Below are positions 12,724 to 22,171 of a stretch of DNA of 23,081 nt, in pieces. Under the pieces are notes generated by a model. That model did not search any database. It saw only the letters and a program-made list of their open reading frames with translations, and was not told where the DNA came from. The position numbers and the translations under genes were made by a program. The DNA comes from a virus, in the IMG/VR virus record IMGVR_UViG_3300032561_000137, positions 1 to 23,081 of that record. One strand, written 5' to 3'. Numbering within the stretch: position 1 is the stretch's first letter; every line of letters begins with the position of its first letter.

Positions 12724-13821
12724 ATGGGTGAAAAATTAACAACCGAGGATTTTATTAAAAAATCTAAAGAAAAGCATGGTGACAAATATTGTTATGATAA
12801 AACAATCTATTCTGGCACAAAGAAAAAAGTTATCATAACATGTAAAATACATGGAGATTTTGAACAAAGATCATACGAACATTTAAATGGAAATAATTGT
12901 GCAGAATGTAGTGGTAATAAAAAACTAACAACTGAATCGTTCATAAAAAAGGCAAAATTAGTTCATGTAAATAAATATAATTATGATAAAGTATTATATA
13001 CTGGTTCTAAAACAAAAATTATCATAACATGTAAAATACATGGAGATTTTGAACAAGAACCAAGAAACCATTTAAGTGGATTTGGATGTGATAAATGTGG
13101 TGGAACTTATAACTATAATACATTAGAATTTATAGAGAAGGCAAAACTTATACATGGTGATAAATATATTTATAATAAAGTTAATTATATTAATAACGAA
13201 AATAAAATTATCATAACATGTAAAATACATGGTGATTTTGAACAAACACCATATTTACACCTAAATAGTGGCGGGTGTTATAAATGTGGAGGTAAGGAAA
13301 AATCCAATACTAGAACTTTTATAGAAAAATCTATAAAAGTTCATGGTGATAAATATAATTATGATAAAGTAGATTATGAACTTTGTAAAATTAAAGTTAC
13401 AATAAATTGTAGAATGCATGGAGATTTTAAACAAACACCAAATAGCCATTTATTGGGTATAGGATGCCCTAAGTGTTCTTCATCTAAAGGAGAAATTATA
13501 ATAAAAAAATTGTTAGAAGAAAAAAATATAAGTTATAAACCTCAATTTACATTTCCTGATTTAAAATACAAGAAAATTTTATACTTTGATTTTGGGGTAT
13601 TAGATAGTAAAGGTAATTTAAAATATTTATTGGAGTATAACGGCGAACAACACTATAGAAGATTTGTAAAATTTCATCCAACAGAGGAGAAATTTAAAAT
13701 AGCACAATATAGAGATAAATTAAAAATGGAATATTGCATGAGAAACAATATTCCGCTTTTTATAATTAAATTTGATGAAGATATAAAATTAGAAATGGAA
13801 AAAATTATCTCTTTATATTAA
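12724..13821 (+). CDS. Putative homing endonuclease: four zinc-binding repeats plus Vsr-like nuclease
   Basis: A 365-residue protein. Residues 6-251 are four repeats of 63 residues, each with F-I-K/E-K, H-x-D/N-K-Y-x-Y-x-K, a strand ending T/N-C-K/R-x-H-G-D-F-x-Q, H-L and a final C-x-x-C, so each should bind zinc through paired cysteines and perhaps histidine. From memory this resembles DUF723-type repeats of phages and large DNA viruses. Residues 253-365 look like a PD-(D/E)xK/Vsr-related nuclease: GEIIIKKLLEEKNI, D289 in LYFDFGVL, then E304-Y-N-G-E-Q-H-Y and a YCMRNNIPLFIIKF strand, as in EDxHD homing endonucleases. The catalytic assignment is by pattern only. It ends 17 nt inside the convergent gene. 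Confidence 0.8.
   Translation: MGEKLTTEDFIKKSKEKHGDKYCYDKTIYSGTKKKVIITCKIHGDFEQRSYEHLNGNNCAECSGNKKLTTESFIKKAKLVHVNKYNYDKVLYTGSKTKIIITCKIHGDFEQEPRNHLSGFGCDKCGGTYNYNTLEFIEKAKLIHGDKYIYNKVNYINNENKIIITCKIHGDFEQTPYLHLNSGGCYKCGGKEKSNTRTFIEKSIKVHGDKYNYDKVDYELCKIKVTINCRMHGDFKQTPNSHLLGIGCPKCSSSKGEIIIKKLLEEKNISYKPQFTFPDLKYKKILYFDFGVLDSKGNLKYLLEYNGEQHYRRFVKFHPTEEKFKIAQYRDKLKMEYCMRNNIPLFIIKFDEDIKLEMEKIISLY
12739..13479 (+). repeat. Four tandem 189-nt units within the nuclease gene
   Basis: The zinc-repeat region has a period of 189 nt. The core TATCATAACATGTAAAATAC starts at 12831, 13020 and 13209, exactly 189 nt apart and identical in units 1-3, while unit 4 has clearly diverged at this place. This points to a more recent duplication or gene conversion among units 1-3. 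Confidence 0.85.
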
Positions 13822-14440
13822 CTTTAACAGAAGGTGTTATATTTTTAGGTTGTATTTTTTTAGTATTTCTATTTTCATTAACTGAAACACTAACTTTTTT
13901 AGATAATTTTGCTTTAAAATCTTCTTCCCATGGAATAAATAGTGAGCCCTCGGCTATTATCTCTAAGCGTATTTTACCAATGGTGCCTTCTTTTAAAATA
14001 GATAGTTTTTTCATATTTATTTCACATTGTCCACTTCTTTTTATATCACCATTGAACATAATAGTCCAGTCATCCGATTCTATAACTAATCTTGCTTCGG
14101 TCTTATTAATATCAGCACCATCAATAGATACTTGGCATGTGAATAATTCTGGTTTATCTAAAAAAACAGGATAAAAATCATCATTAGATTCTTCGATAAC
14201 TTCTTCTTCAACTTCTTCTAATATATGTGTAACTTCTTCTTTAATAGAATCCACTTCTTTGATAAGTTTATCTATTTTTTCTATTTTTTTCTCAACGAAT
14301 TTTTCTTCTGTAATAGGTTCTTCTTCCTCAATAAAGAAATTATCAAAATCTTCTTTTTTAAAGTCGGTTTTAAATACTGGCGCATCTTCTTTTTTGAAGA
14401 AGTCCATGAAATTTATTATATCTTTTTTACTATTTTCCAT
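13805..14440 (-). CDS. Probable virion or assembly protein with acidic coiled-coil N-terminus
   Basis: A 211-residue protein in two parts. Residues 1-85 are highly charged and mostly acidic, with a predicted coiled coil (EEKFVEKKIEKIDKLIKEVD and EEVEEEVIEES). Residues 90-195 form a beta-rich domain: LFTCQVSIDGADIN, EARLVIESDDWTIMFNGDIK, KLSILKEGT, and IRLEIIAEGSLFIPWEEDF, ending in a basic tail. From memory, similar domains (FNG...PWE.DF) occur in small structural or prohead-associated proteins of T4-like cyanophages, so a virion or assembly role is likely but unproven. Position next to the tail-fibre gene supports this. A TAATATATA box lies 4 nt before its ATG. It overlaps the convergent nuclease gene by 17 nt. 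Confidence 0.68.
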   Translation of the reverse strand: MENSKKDIINFMDFFKKEDAPVFKTDFKKEDFDNFFIEEEEPITEEKFVEKKIEKIDKLIKEVDSIKEEVTHILEEVEEEVIEESNDDFYPVFLDKPELFTCQVSIDGADINKTEARLVIESDDWTIMFNGDIKRSGQCEINMKKLSILKEGTIGKIRLEIIAEGSLFIPWEEDFKAKLSKKVSVSVNENRNTKKIQPKNITPSVKVNIKR

Positions 14441-14444
14441 AGAT

Positions 14445-14453
14445 TATATATTA
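14445..14453 (-). promoter_or_regulatory. TAATATATA start-site box before the 211-aa gene
   Basis: Minus strand TAATATATA followed by ATCT and ATG 14440. It is one base short of the decamer found before the endonuclease cassettes, and it overlaps the end of the upstream gene at 14451. Confidence 0.45.
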
Positions 14454-14780
14454 TATTTTTTTATCAATTTTAACGCCAACTTTTATAGCCTCATTTATAA
14501 CTTTATCTATTTGCTCAACAGTTATTTTTATATTATCTCTTTTTTCTAAAACCTCATTATAATCTAAATTATTAACTGTGCAAAATAATTTAATTATTTT
14601 TTTAGTTTTTTCCTCACCTAATTCTCTTTTAGTAACATCCCATGGATTTCCATCGACATAAGCTTGTGCCCCACCATGTTTGCGTATTACTTCTATAAAT
14701 TCACCAACAAGTTCCCAAGGCATATCTAATTTATCCCAAGTAAAGTTAGTTTCTTCCCATTTAAAATATCTGAATGGCAT
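14451..14780 (-). CDS. Hypothetical phage protein next to tail fibre (109 aa)
   Basis: A 109-residue protein beginning MPFRYFKWEETNFTWDKLDM. The aromatic W-x-x-T-N-F-T-W opening is of a kind often seen in small phage structural proteins. Then follow LVGEFIEVIRKHGGAQAYVDG, a basic helix (REL through KKIIKLF), and a C-terminal helical part with NIKITVEQIDKVINEAIKVG. No enzyme motif is visible. It is divergent from the giant tail-fibre gene with only 99 nt between, and both starts carry the same TTTATATATAC element, which suggests common late timing. A role in tail or neck assembly is possible, with weak support. Confidence 0.65.
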   Translation of the reverse strand: MPFRYFKWEETNFTWDKLDMPWELVGEFIEVIRKHGGAQAYVDGNPWDVTKRELGEEKTKKIIKLFCTVNNLDYNEVLEKRDNIKITVEQIDKVINEAIKVGVKIDKKI

Positions 14781-14783
14781 AGG

Positions 14784-14794
14784 GTATATATAAA
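14784..14794 (-). promoter_or_regulatory. TTTATATATAC box before the 109-aa gene
   Basis: Minus strand TTTATATATAC ends 3 nt before ATG 14780; the identical 11-mer occurs on the plus strand before the divergent tail-fibre gene. Confidence 0.5.
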
Positions 14795-14863
14795 AATTAT
14801 TGTCTATTAGAGGACTTTTTTATTATTAATAATATAATAATAAAATTTTGGATTAGTTTCTTT

Positions 14864-14874
14864 TTTATATATAC
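14864..14874 (+). promoter_or_regulatory. TTTATATATAC box before the tail-fibre gene
   Basis: The element ends 5 nt before ATG 14880. It resembles the TATAAATA late promoter of T4, but stands much closer to the start codon than a -10 element normally would. Confidence 0.5.
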
Positions 14875-14879
14875 TTAAT

Positions 14880-17800
14880 ATGCTTCAAAATGATTTAACT
14901 GGTGTTACCGTCTCTGGTTCGTATGGGCGACTTGTTCAAATAGTTGATAATCTTTACTATGATGGGTTTGGAAATCCTCTTAACATAGGTGGTGGTACTT
15001 ATAGCATAGGTCCTCAAGGTGCTACTGGTCTTCAAGGTGCTACTGGTCCTCAGGGTCACAATGGTATTGATGGTGCTACTGGTCCTCAAGGTGCTACTGG
15101 TCCTCAGGGGCACAATGGTATTGATGGTGCTACTGGTCCTCAAGGCGCCACTGGTCCTCAAGGTCATAATGGTATTGATGGCGCAACTGGTCCACAGGGT
15201 TATAATGGTGTTAATGGTGCTACTGGCCCACAGGGTTTAATGGGTCCAACTGGTGCATCAGTTTATTTATATTTTGGCACATCAAGCACTTATATTATTA
15301 CTCCAGTTATTGGAGAAGTTGTTAATTTTAATACACAGCCAGGTTTAGCATATACGGAAAATCAAACAGTAATTGTTTCAAATGATTATTCAAATCTTTA
15401 TATAGAGGGGTATAATTCAGATGGTATAAATAATTATTTTTTAGGAGAAATAGATTATTATGATATTAATACAGGGTCTATGTCTATTACAGTAGATTAT
15501 TCTTATGGTGTTGGCATAACTTCTAGTTTTTGGTATATAAATCTTGGTGGAAAAATTGGTATAGAAGGCGCAACTGGCGCCAACGGTTTAAATGGTGCCA
15601 CTGGCCCGCAGGGTGATATTGGCGCCATTGGCCCACAGGGGCCACAGGGTGATTATGGCCCAGTAGGTCCAATGGGGTTAATATGGTGTGGTACTTGGGT
15701 ATCTGGGTTTACATATTCTATTGATAGTGCAGTAGGTTATGCATCTGCTTCTTGGTTTTGTACCGCTACTGTAAGTTCAATTACACCGCCGAATTTAGAT
15801 TCAACACACTGGGCATTGTTGGCTGCCCAAGGCGCACCTGGTCAAATTGGCCCGCAGGGAGCCACCGGCCCTCAAGGCGCCAACGGATTGAATGGCGCTA
15901 CCGGTACACAGGGTGCTCCTGGTAACACCGGGCCACAGGGAGCATCTGGCTCACGAGGTGCTACTGGTCCACAAGGTGCTACTGGTGCTACTGGTCCTCA
16001 GGGTGCTACGGGCGCTAATGGCTTGAATGGTGCTACTGGTACACAGGGTGCTACTGGAGCCAATGGCTTAAATGGTGCCACTGGTCCACAAGGTGCTACT
16101 GGTGCTAATGGATTAAATGGTGCTACTGGTCCACAAGGTGCTACCGGCGCTAATGGGTTGAATGGTGCTACTGGTCCACAAGGCGCTACCGGTGCTAATG
16201 GGTTGAATGGTGCTACTGGTCCACAAGGTGCTACTGGCCCAGGATTTAATGCTATATCAAATCCTGGAGCAAATAGAATTTTAGTATCTAATGGCACAAC
16301 AACTGGTGCTACTGCACAATCAAATTTAACATTTGACGGAACAACTCTAACAATAGGTACTAATTCAAATTCGGTTTATATTAATAGTAATATAACAAAT
16401 ATTAGTAGTATTGTATTTAATCAAAATCCATCTACTATATCTGCCACTACTTCTTTATTATTTTATGATAATACAGAACAAGCGTTAGCTTATTATGATG
16501 ATAGTGTTTTTACTTCACCTATACATATAGGCAGAGAAACCTTTTTTAGAGCTTATAATTTAACTGGTGCTACTATTTCAAAAGCTGGTGCTGTTCATAT
16601 AAATGGGTCATCTGGTAGTATACCTACTGTTACTTTATCATTATCTAGTAATGATTTAATTGCTAATGTAAATGGCTTAGCAAATGATGATATACCTAAT
16701 GGTTCAATTGGTTTAATTATTACTCAAGGCATAATAACTGGTGCTAATACTACAACTTTAATTAGTGGTACACCTTCGCCAGGACAACAATTATATTTAT
16801 CTGATACTATTGCTGGTAGATACTTAACAGATTTTTATTCTTTACAATACTCGTCAAGAGCAATGGTTTGTGGTTATGTTGTAGCAACTGGCTCAACAAC
16901 TGGAAAAATTTATGTTCAATTAAATAACGAAAATCTTAATCTATCTATTACTGCTAGACAAAGAAATATAGAAGATGGTAATGTTAATTCAACTGGTGCC
17001 TATTATGTAGCTAGTCCAGGTTTAACAGTATCTTCTTCAACTACATTTAATGTGCCAGCAATTAATGGTTGGATAGTTTATAATACTGGCTCTTATTCAG
17101 TTTTACCAAAAGTACAATTAATTACTTATTCTGGAGCAACTGGTGTAACTTCTTCTTTTTTAACTACTGATATAGCAACTTATGTATTAATAAGTGCATC
17201 TGCATCTTTAATACTACAAAATACTTTTCCAACACCTCAACAAAGAAGGCTTAATATTTATTTAGGCAAAATAGTACATCCTAATAAATCAAGTATTCAG
17301 AATGTTAATAATACTACAGATTATGATGTATCACCATTTTCAGCGTTAAGAGATTTATGGGTCCCATTGACATTGATTAATCAAGGTATAATTGTTTCTG
17401 CGTATTCAACAGGAACTATGAATTTTCAAACATCAACTGGCACTCTTTGGGGGAATGGTATTGGGTTTGTAATAAATCCTTTAAATCCTAATAGTGCAAC
17501 ATTAACAGGACAGTCTCCTGCTACATTTCAATATAGAACACAACTAGGCACAGGTACTTATTCAAATATAAACACTATTGATCCAACTAATTATGATGTT
17601 GGTGGGGTTATTACTTCTGTTCGTGGTTCATCAAATGCAGCAACTAATCAAAGAGTTTATATATTCCCAACAGGTGTAATAAGAGTTCAATATGGACAAC
17701 AAGTTTATTCTACTTTAGCAGCTGCGGTTGCTGGGCAACAAACTGAGCAATTTGTAGTTAATGCTAATAATTCAGAAAATGGTATATTAATAGGAATTTT

Positions 17801-20800
17801 ATCAGTTCAAAAAAATGCTACTGATTTATCTAATACTTCTCAAGCTATATTTAATTATGTTTCTAAATTTGGTGAAGTATTAGGTGGCGCATCTGGATTA
17901 TCAACTACAACTTTACAACAAGCTTATAATAACTCTTCAGGTAATCCAGAAATTATAACTAATGCTTCAAATTATGGTTTAAATATACGCCAAGGCAGTG
18001 GTTCTGATAATGACATTGTTTTAGCTATACAAAATGGCGCAGGAACAAATGTAATGTCAGTAGATGGCACTGGTAAAACTACAACTAACACATTAGCAAT
18101 TAATACTATTAGTGCTACATCTGGATTGACTAATTATTTAGTAATAGCAACAAACGGTGTAGTTTATTCGCAAACTGGTTCTATTGGTCAAGGCCCACAA
18201 GGTTCACAAGGTCCACAGGGTCCTACTGGCGCAAATGGATTGAATGGCACCACTGGTCCACAGGGAGCTACTGGTGCCACTGGTACACAAGGCGCTACCG
18301 GGGCACAAGGCGCTACTGGGCCACAGGGACCAACAGGTTCACAAGGTTTTACTGGGCCACAGGGACCAACAGGTTCACAAGGTTTAATACCTGCTGCAAG
18401 TTATATGAGGGGTTCTCGTTCAACGCAACAAACTACAAATTTATCAGCCAATAATTTAGTTGTTTTTACGCAAGTTGATAACTATAATGGTAGCGATATA
18501 ACACTTGCGACTGCATCTGGTCAAATAACACTTGCTGCAAATAAGACTTATAGAATTATAGGGCAAGTTCCTAATATAACTACCACTGCAGGAAACATGG
18601 CACTTTGTTGGTATAATGAAACCGCGGGTGCTTACATAGGTAGCATATCATCAGTATATTCACCTACTAATGGTGCTGCTTATGCAGCTTTTGGTGGCCC
18701 ATCCGAAGTATTATTGACTACAACTGCATCCACAGTAATATCTTACAGAATAACAAACAACAGTTCAGTAACAGGATTAGGAGGCAACACAGATTTTACA
18801 ACTACAGGTTCTTATCCATGGTTTGAAATAGAGGTTATATCTGGCTTTTCGCCTGCCTTAAATGGCGCAACTGGTTCACAAGGCCCAACTGGTCCACAAG
18901 GAGCAACTGGTAATGCTGGTGCACAAGGCGTTCAGGGCGCAACTGGCCCACAAGGATTTCAAGGCCCGCAGGGATTTCAAGGATATCAAGGCGCACAAGG
19001 TTTACAAGGCATACAAGGCGTTCAGGGTGCAACTGGTCCACAAGGACTTCAAGGTACACAAGGACTTCAAGGCACACAAGGTGTTCAGGGCGCAACTGGT
19101 CCACAAGGAACTCAGGGTTTTCAAGGCACTCAAGGGTTTCAAGGCACTCAAGGGTTTCAGGGCACTCAAGGTCCAACTGGTTCAAATACCATAATTTCTG
19201 GTACTGCTGGATATATTGCTTATTATCCTTCGGGTGGTGTAACTATATCTTCTAGTTCTAATATAATTTTAACTACTAACTTAGTTACATTAACACAACC
19301 TGTTTCAATCACAAATAGCACAACAGGCGCTTTATTAACCGTAAATGGTTCGCCAGCAACCGGCGGTTGGATTGCTTTTAATAATATTGGCTCTCTTTCG
19401 CCGACACTTGGCTCAAGAAGTCAAGGAACTAAACTTGTTTTATACGAAACAATTTCAACACAAAGTGCCGGATATGCCATAGGTATAGCTCCTTCTACTA
19501 TGTGGTATGGCGTTGACGTACAAGGGTCATCTCACAAATGGTATGCCAGCACAACACTTATATCAACACTTGATGGTTACGGAAATTTAAGTGTTAATAA
19601 CGGATATTTATCTTCAGCAAGTTATTCAGCAGCATTTTCTTCTGGAACAGTAATTGACTACTTCAATAATAATGGTAGAATATCTGTCGGATCAAATGCA
19701 AATATATCTTTCTATACAGGTGGTATAGGAGGCACAACAATGTCTGTTTTTGGAACTAACTCACATATAGTTTATACACCAACAACAATTAATAATACTT
19801 TAGCTGTTACTGGAAATTCTACTTTAACAGGAACTTTATTTTCTGGCACATATTCTGTATTAGGAAATATAACTGCTACTGGTTCTATATCAGTAAGTAG
19901 CAATATAATTACATCTGCTGGATTACTAACAACAGCAACTTATTCAGGTACTTATTCATCTGGTACTGTTATTGATTATGCTACAGGTAATGGTAGAATA
20001 TCTGTCGGGTCAAATGCCAATTTATCTATTTATACAGGTGGTATAGGAAATACACCTATATCAGTTTTTGGTACAAACTCAGTTATAACATATCAACCAC
20101 TAACAGTAAATGCTACTTATTCAACTACATCAGCCGGAGCAAATATTAATATAAGTGGTTATAATACAAAAGGTGGTTCTAATTATTTAGATTTCTTAGT
20201 TGCTACTAATACGGTATCTGGTGCTACAAATCCAAATAAATGGTTCCGTGTAGATAATACTGGCACATTTCAAATTGTCAATAATTTATACAATTCATCT
20301 ATATTTAGTTTAACAGATGGTGGTGCATTAACTTTAGTTGCCACTTCATCTTCGGCTGCTTTATCTATTACGCAAAATGGCGCATCAGCCGATTGTCTTT
20401 TACAATTAAACTCTCGTAATACCGGTACTTGGACCCGTATTGGCTCAAATGGATCATCATTAGCCTTAATTACTGGTGGATCTGACCTTACAAATGGAAC
20501 TCCAGCGATACATATTAGTTCTTCAAATAATGTTGGCATAAATGGCGTAGCTTCTAGAGCCCGCTTAGATATATATGGCGCTATATCTGGTTATACATCA
20601 ACTCAAACATATGCTTATTACGCATTAGGCAGCAGTAATACAAATACAGGTTATTATAATGGTACATCTCAAACCATTACACCATCTATTTGGGCAGACC
20701 AAAGAGTTTTGGCGGTAGAATTTGACGCAATCTCTGATGAAAGAATTAAAGATATTAAAGGTATTTCCAATAATGGAGAAGATTTAGATATATTGAAAAA

Positions 20801-21245
20801 AATTCAAATAACTGATTACCAATATAAAGATAAGATTGCAAATGGTACAAATAACTTTAAAAAAGTAATTGGTCAACAAGTGCAAAAAGTTTTTCCACAA
20901 GCAGTTAAAGAACAAAAAGATATAGTTCCAGATATATTCAAATTAGCAAATATTATAAACGGTGTTGTTAATTTAACAGCTGATGTTAAAAAAGGTGACA
21001 CCATTAAAATAGTATCTCAAACAGGAGAATTAAAAGTTAAAGTTATTTCTGTAAATGAAGAAAACTTTACCATAGATAAGCCCCTAAATGAGGAATGTTT
21101 TATCTATGGTAAAGAAGTTGATGATTTTGTTGTGGTAGATTATGACGCTCTATCTATGTTAAATATTTCGGCTACACAAGAAATAATTAAAAGATTGGAA
21201 TTACTCGAAAAAGAAAACGAGGAATTAAGAAAATTACTTAAGTAA
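14880..21245 (+). CDS. Giant collagen-like tail fibre with S74 intramolecular chaperone
   Basis: A 2,121-residue virion fibre protein. Five Gly-X-Y blocks, rich in GATGPQG and GPQGxxG, lie at about 44-126, 226-266, 317-452, 1103-1170 and 1328-1435; they should form rigid collagen-like triple helices. Between blocks 2 and 3 (about 268-316) is a Trp-rich module ([12 protein letters not shown] to [10 protein letters not shown]) like the short carbohydrate-binding domains of tail fibres. Between blocks 4 and 5 (about 1172-1322) is a beta-sandwich resembling C1q. Long Ser/Thr/Asn/Gly-rich beta regions fill the rest. The C-terminus holds a peptidase S74 domain: S1952-D-E-R-I-K1957 supplies the Ser-Lys dyad for self-cleavage after trimerisation, and a closing coiled coil ([16 protein letters not shown]) ends it. 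Receptor binding is inferred. Its stop lies in a palindrome shared with the next gene. Confidence 0.94.
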   Translation: MLQNDLTGVTVSGSYGRLVQIVDNLYYDGFGNPLNIGGGTYSIGPQGATGLQGATGPQGHNGIDGATGPQGATGPQGHNGIDGATGPQGATGPQGHNGIDGATGPQGYNGVNGATGPQGLMGPTGASVYLYFGTSSTYIITPVIGEVVNFNTQPGLAYTENQTVIVSNDYSNLYIEGYNSDGINNYFLGEIDYYDINTGSMSITVDYSYGVGITSSFWYINLGGKIGIEGATGANGLNGATGPQGDIGAIGPQGPQGDYGPVGPMGLIWCGTWVSGFTYSIDSAVGYASASWFCTATVSSITPPNLDSTHWALLAAQGAPGQIGPQGATGPQGANGLNGATGTQGAPGNTGPQGASGSRGATGPQGATGATGPQGATGANGLNGATGTQGATGANGLNGATGPQGATGANGLNGATGPQGATGANGLNGATGPQGATGANGLNGATGPQGATGPGFNAISNPGANRILVSNGTTTGATAQSNLTFDGTTLTIGTNSNSVYINSNITNISSIVFNQNPSTISATTSLLFYDNTEQALAYYDDSVFTSPIHIGRETFFRAYNLTGATISKAGAVHINGSSGSIPTVTLSLSSNDLIANVNGLANDDIPNGSIGLIITQGIITGANTTTLISGTPSPGQQLYLSDTIAGRYLTDFYSLQYSSRAMVCGYVVATGSTTGKIYVQLNNENLNLSITARQRNIEDGNVNSTGAYYVASPGLTVSSSTTFNVPAINGWIVYNTGSYSVLPKVQLITYSGATGVTSSFLTTDIATYVLISASASLILQNTFPTPQQRRLNIYLGKIVHPNKSSIQNVNNTTDYDVSPFSALRDLWVPLTLINQGIIVSAYSTGTMNFQTSTGTLWGNGIGFVINPLNPNSATLTGQSPATFQYRTQLGTGTYSNINTIDPTNYDVGGVITSVRGSSNAATNQRVYIFPTGVIRVQYGQQVYSTLAAAVAGQQTEQFVVNANNSENGILIGILSVQKNATDLSNTSQAIFNYVSKFGEVLGGASGLSTTTLQQAYNNSSGNPEIITNASNYGLNIRQGSGSDNDIVLAIQNGAGTNVMSVDGTGKTTTNTLAINTISATSGLTNYLVIATNGVVYSQTGSIGQGPQGSQGPQGPTGANGLNGTTGPQGATGATGTQGATGAQGATGPQGPTGSQGFTGPQGPTGSQGLIPAASYMRGSRSTQQTTNLSANNLVVFTQVDNYNGSDITLATASGQITLAANKTYRIIGQVPNITTTAGNMALCWYNETAGAYIGSISSVYSPTNGAAYAAFGGPSEVLLTTTASTVISYRITNNSSVTGLGGNTDFTTTGSYPWFEIEVISGFSPALNGATGSQGPTGPQGATGNAGAQGVQGATGPQGFQGPQGFQGYQGAQGLQGIQGVQGATGPQGLQGTQGLQGTQGVQGATGPQGTQGFQGTQGFQGTQGFQGTQGPTGSNTIISGTAGYIAYYPSGGVTISSSSNIILTTNLVTLTQPVSITNSTTGALLTVNGSPATGGWIAFNNIGSLSPTLGSRSQGTKLVLYETISTQSAGYAIGIAPSTMWYGVDVQGSSHKWYASTTLISTLDGYGNLSVNNGYLSSASYSAAFSSGTVIDYFNNNGRISVGSNANISFYTGGIGGTTMSVFGTNSHIVYTPTTINNTLAVTGNSTLTGTLFSGTYSVLGNITATGSISVSSNIITSAGLLTTATYSGTYSSGTVIDYATGNGRISVGSNANLSIYTGGIGNTPISVFGTNSVITYQPLTVNATYSTTSAGANINISGYNTKGGSNYLDFLVATNTVSGATNPNKWFRVDNTGTFQIVNNLYNSSIFSLTDGGALTLVATSSSAALSITQNGASADCLLQLNSRNTGTWTRIGSNGSSLALITGGSDLTNGTPAIHISSSNNVGINGVASRARLDIYGAISGYTSTQTYAYYALGSSNTNTGYYNGTSQTITPSIWADQRVLAVEFDAISDERIKDIKGISNNGEDLDILKKIQITDYQYKDKIANGTNNFKKVIGQQVQKVFPQAVKEQKDIVPDIFKLANIINGVVNLTADVKKGDTIKIVSQTGELKVKVISVNEENFTIDKPLNEECFIYGKEVDDFVVVDYDALSMLNISATQEIIKRLELLEKENEELRKLLK
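15018..15179 (+). repeat. Three 54-nt collagen-like units (block 1)
   Basis: Three tandem 18-residue units GATG(L/P)[13 protein letters not shown]. Units differ mainly at third codon positions (cagggtcac, caggggcac, caaggtcat). Confidence 0.85.
16002..16226 (+). repeat. Five 45-nt collagen-like units (block 3)
   Basis: Exactly five tandem 15-residue units [15 protein letters not shown] (x is T in the first, P afterwards). Synonymous codons vary between units (ggc/ggt, gct/gcc, ttg/tta), so the protein repeat is better conserved than the DNA. Confidence 0.88.
19620..20106 (+). repeat. Two copies of a beta-rich fibre module
   Basis: Residues about 1581-1643 and 1687-1747 are two copies of a module with YSSGTVIDY / [26 protein letters not shown] and SVFGTNS. 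The copies are about 318 nt apart and still similar at DNA level, showing internal duplication of the distal fibre shaft. Confidence 0.8.
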
Positions 21246-21578
21246 TACTTGTATCAAAACAATTAATATAGCTAATCCTAAACAAATAGCATTTTTAATT
21301 GTTAAGTTTTCTCCTATAATAAAATGTGTCATGGTCGTGAAGATTAATATACCTGTTGCAAACGATATTAATCTTTGCGGCCACATTTCACCACCAAACG
21401 CTTGTACACCAAGTGAAGTTGCTTTTAAAAATAGCCATGTTATAGGTATACCACTTAATAGCAACCAATAATTATCTTTAAATTTAGGATTTATAAATTG
21501 TAAGTTTAACTGGAACCATGTTACGGCTTGAGCAATAAATACTACTAATATAAAATAGATTACTAATAATGGTTTCAT
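21234..21578 (-). CDS. Small multi-pass membrane protein (114 aa)
   Basis: A 114-residue hydrophobic protein with about four membrane helices: [20 protein letters not shown] (3-22), [20 protein letters not shown] (38-57), [19 protein letters not shown] (70-88), and [18 protein letters not shown] (95-113). Size and helix count resemble small DMT/SMR-like transporter proteins, but I cannot name a substrate. The start overlaps the upstream nucleotidyltransferase gene as ATGA, so it is the last gene of the minus-strand operon. Its last 12 nt are shared with the convergent tail-fibre gene. A function in the host inner membrane is inferred from topology only. Confidence 0.75.
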   Translation of the reverse strand: MKPLLVIYFILVVFIAQAVTWFQLNLQFINPKFKDNYWLLLSGIPITWLFLKATSLGVQAFGGEMWPQRLISFATGILIFTTMTHFIIGENLTIKNAICLGLAILIVLIQVLLK

Positions 21579-22171
21579 TTTTCTGTTATTTTTCTAAATT
21601 CTGTTAAAGTTTTATTTCTTTCTGCTCTAAACTCCTTATCAAGTTCTTCCCAAGTCCACTGTTTAGATTGCAATTTATCCCATATATGATTCGCACATTG
21701 CCAATCAATAATTTTACCATGTTCGGCTAATTGAATGCCAAACATAGCAATACGTAAAGAATGAAACATAGATTTTATACCAATATAATAATCTCCTTGT
21801 TCTAATTTCTTTTTAGATTTTACCCATGAATTACTACATATATGTGAAATAGAATGACGTAATGAAGGTATTTTTATGTCTAAGGAAATTTCTATGCTAT
21901 TTTTCAAGATAAAGGGCGACAAAACGCACTCAATTTTTCCTATATGATGCTGTTTTAGTTGTTCTAAAAATCTATCCAATACAAGTATATGTATATTTAA
22001 ATTATCAACAACTAATTCTTTTTCAGGATATGGTGTATTAGCAATAACTAAAACATCATAATCCGACTTATCAGATGCAGTTCCGTATATTCTACTCCCA
22101 AAGACATAGACATTTTGTATTCTAGTTGGGTGTAATCCTGATTTTTCTACCACTTCGTCTAAAGTCACCAT
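21575..22171 (-). CDS. MNT-like nucleotidyltransferase (198 aa)
   Basis: A 198-residue protein with the minimal nucleotidyltransferase signature G25-S26 and D37-Y-D39 (VYVFGSRIYG, then SDKSDYDVLVI), followed by a strand LNIHILVLDRF. The C-terminal half is helical: SISHICSNSWVKSKKKLEQG, then YIGIKSMFHSLRIAMFG and a final basic helix. The helical part may be a HEPN-like or YcgL-like substrate domain. MNT-type enzymes transfer NMP to RNA, proteins or small molecules; an antitoxin-like AMPylating role is one option. It overlaps the flavoprotein gene by 7 nt and the membrane-protein gene by 4 nt. Its first 40 residues place the motif at exactly the same numbers as the enzyme at 9218-10030. Confidence 0.8.
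   Translation of the reverse strand: MVTLDEVVEKSGLHPTRIQNVYVFGSRIYGTASDKSDYDVLVIANTPYPEKELVVDNLNIHILVLDRFLEQLKQHHIGKIECVLSPFILKNSIEISLDIKIPSLRHSISHICSNSWVKSKKKLEQGDYYIGIKSMFHSLRIAMFGIQLAEHGKIIDWQCANHIWDKLQSKQWTWEELDKEFRAERNKTLTEFRKITEK

Noticed and set aside
12561-13821. IS607-type transposon (MerR-like HTH followed by a nuclease)
   Set aside because: There is no serine-recombinase domain after the HTH, no TnpB RuvC motifs in the nuclease, and no terminal structure was seen.
15018-16226. Tandem repeats as a CRISPR array
   Set aside because: Units are contiguous, in frame, lack unique spacers and encode collagen-like protein.
14895-16297. Minus-strand and other-frame ORFs across the collagen-like blocks
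   Set aside because: Repetitive DNA without stops produces long spurious frames; only the plus-strand frame gives Gly-X-Y with recognisable flanking domains.
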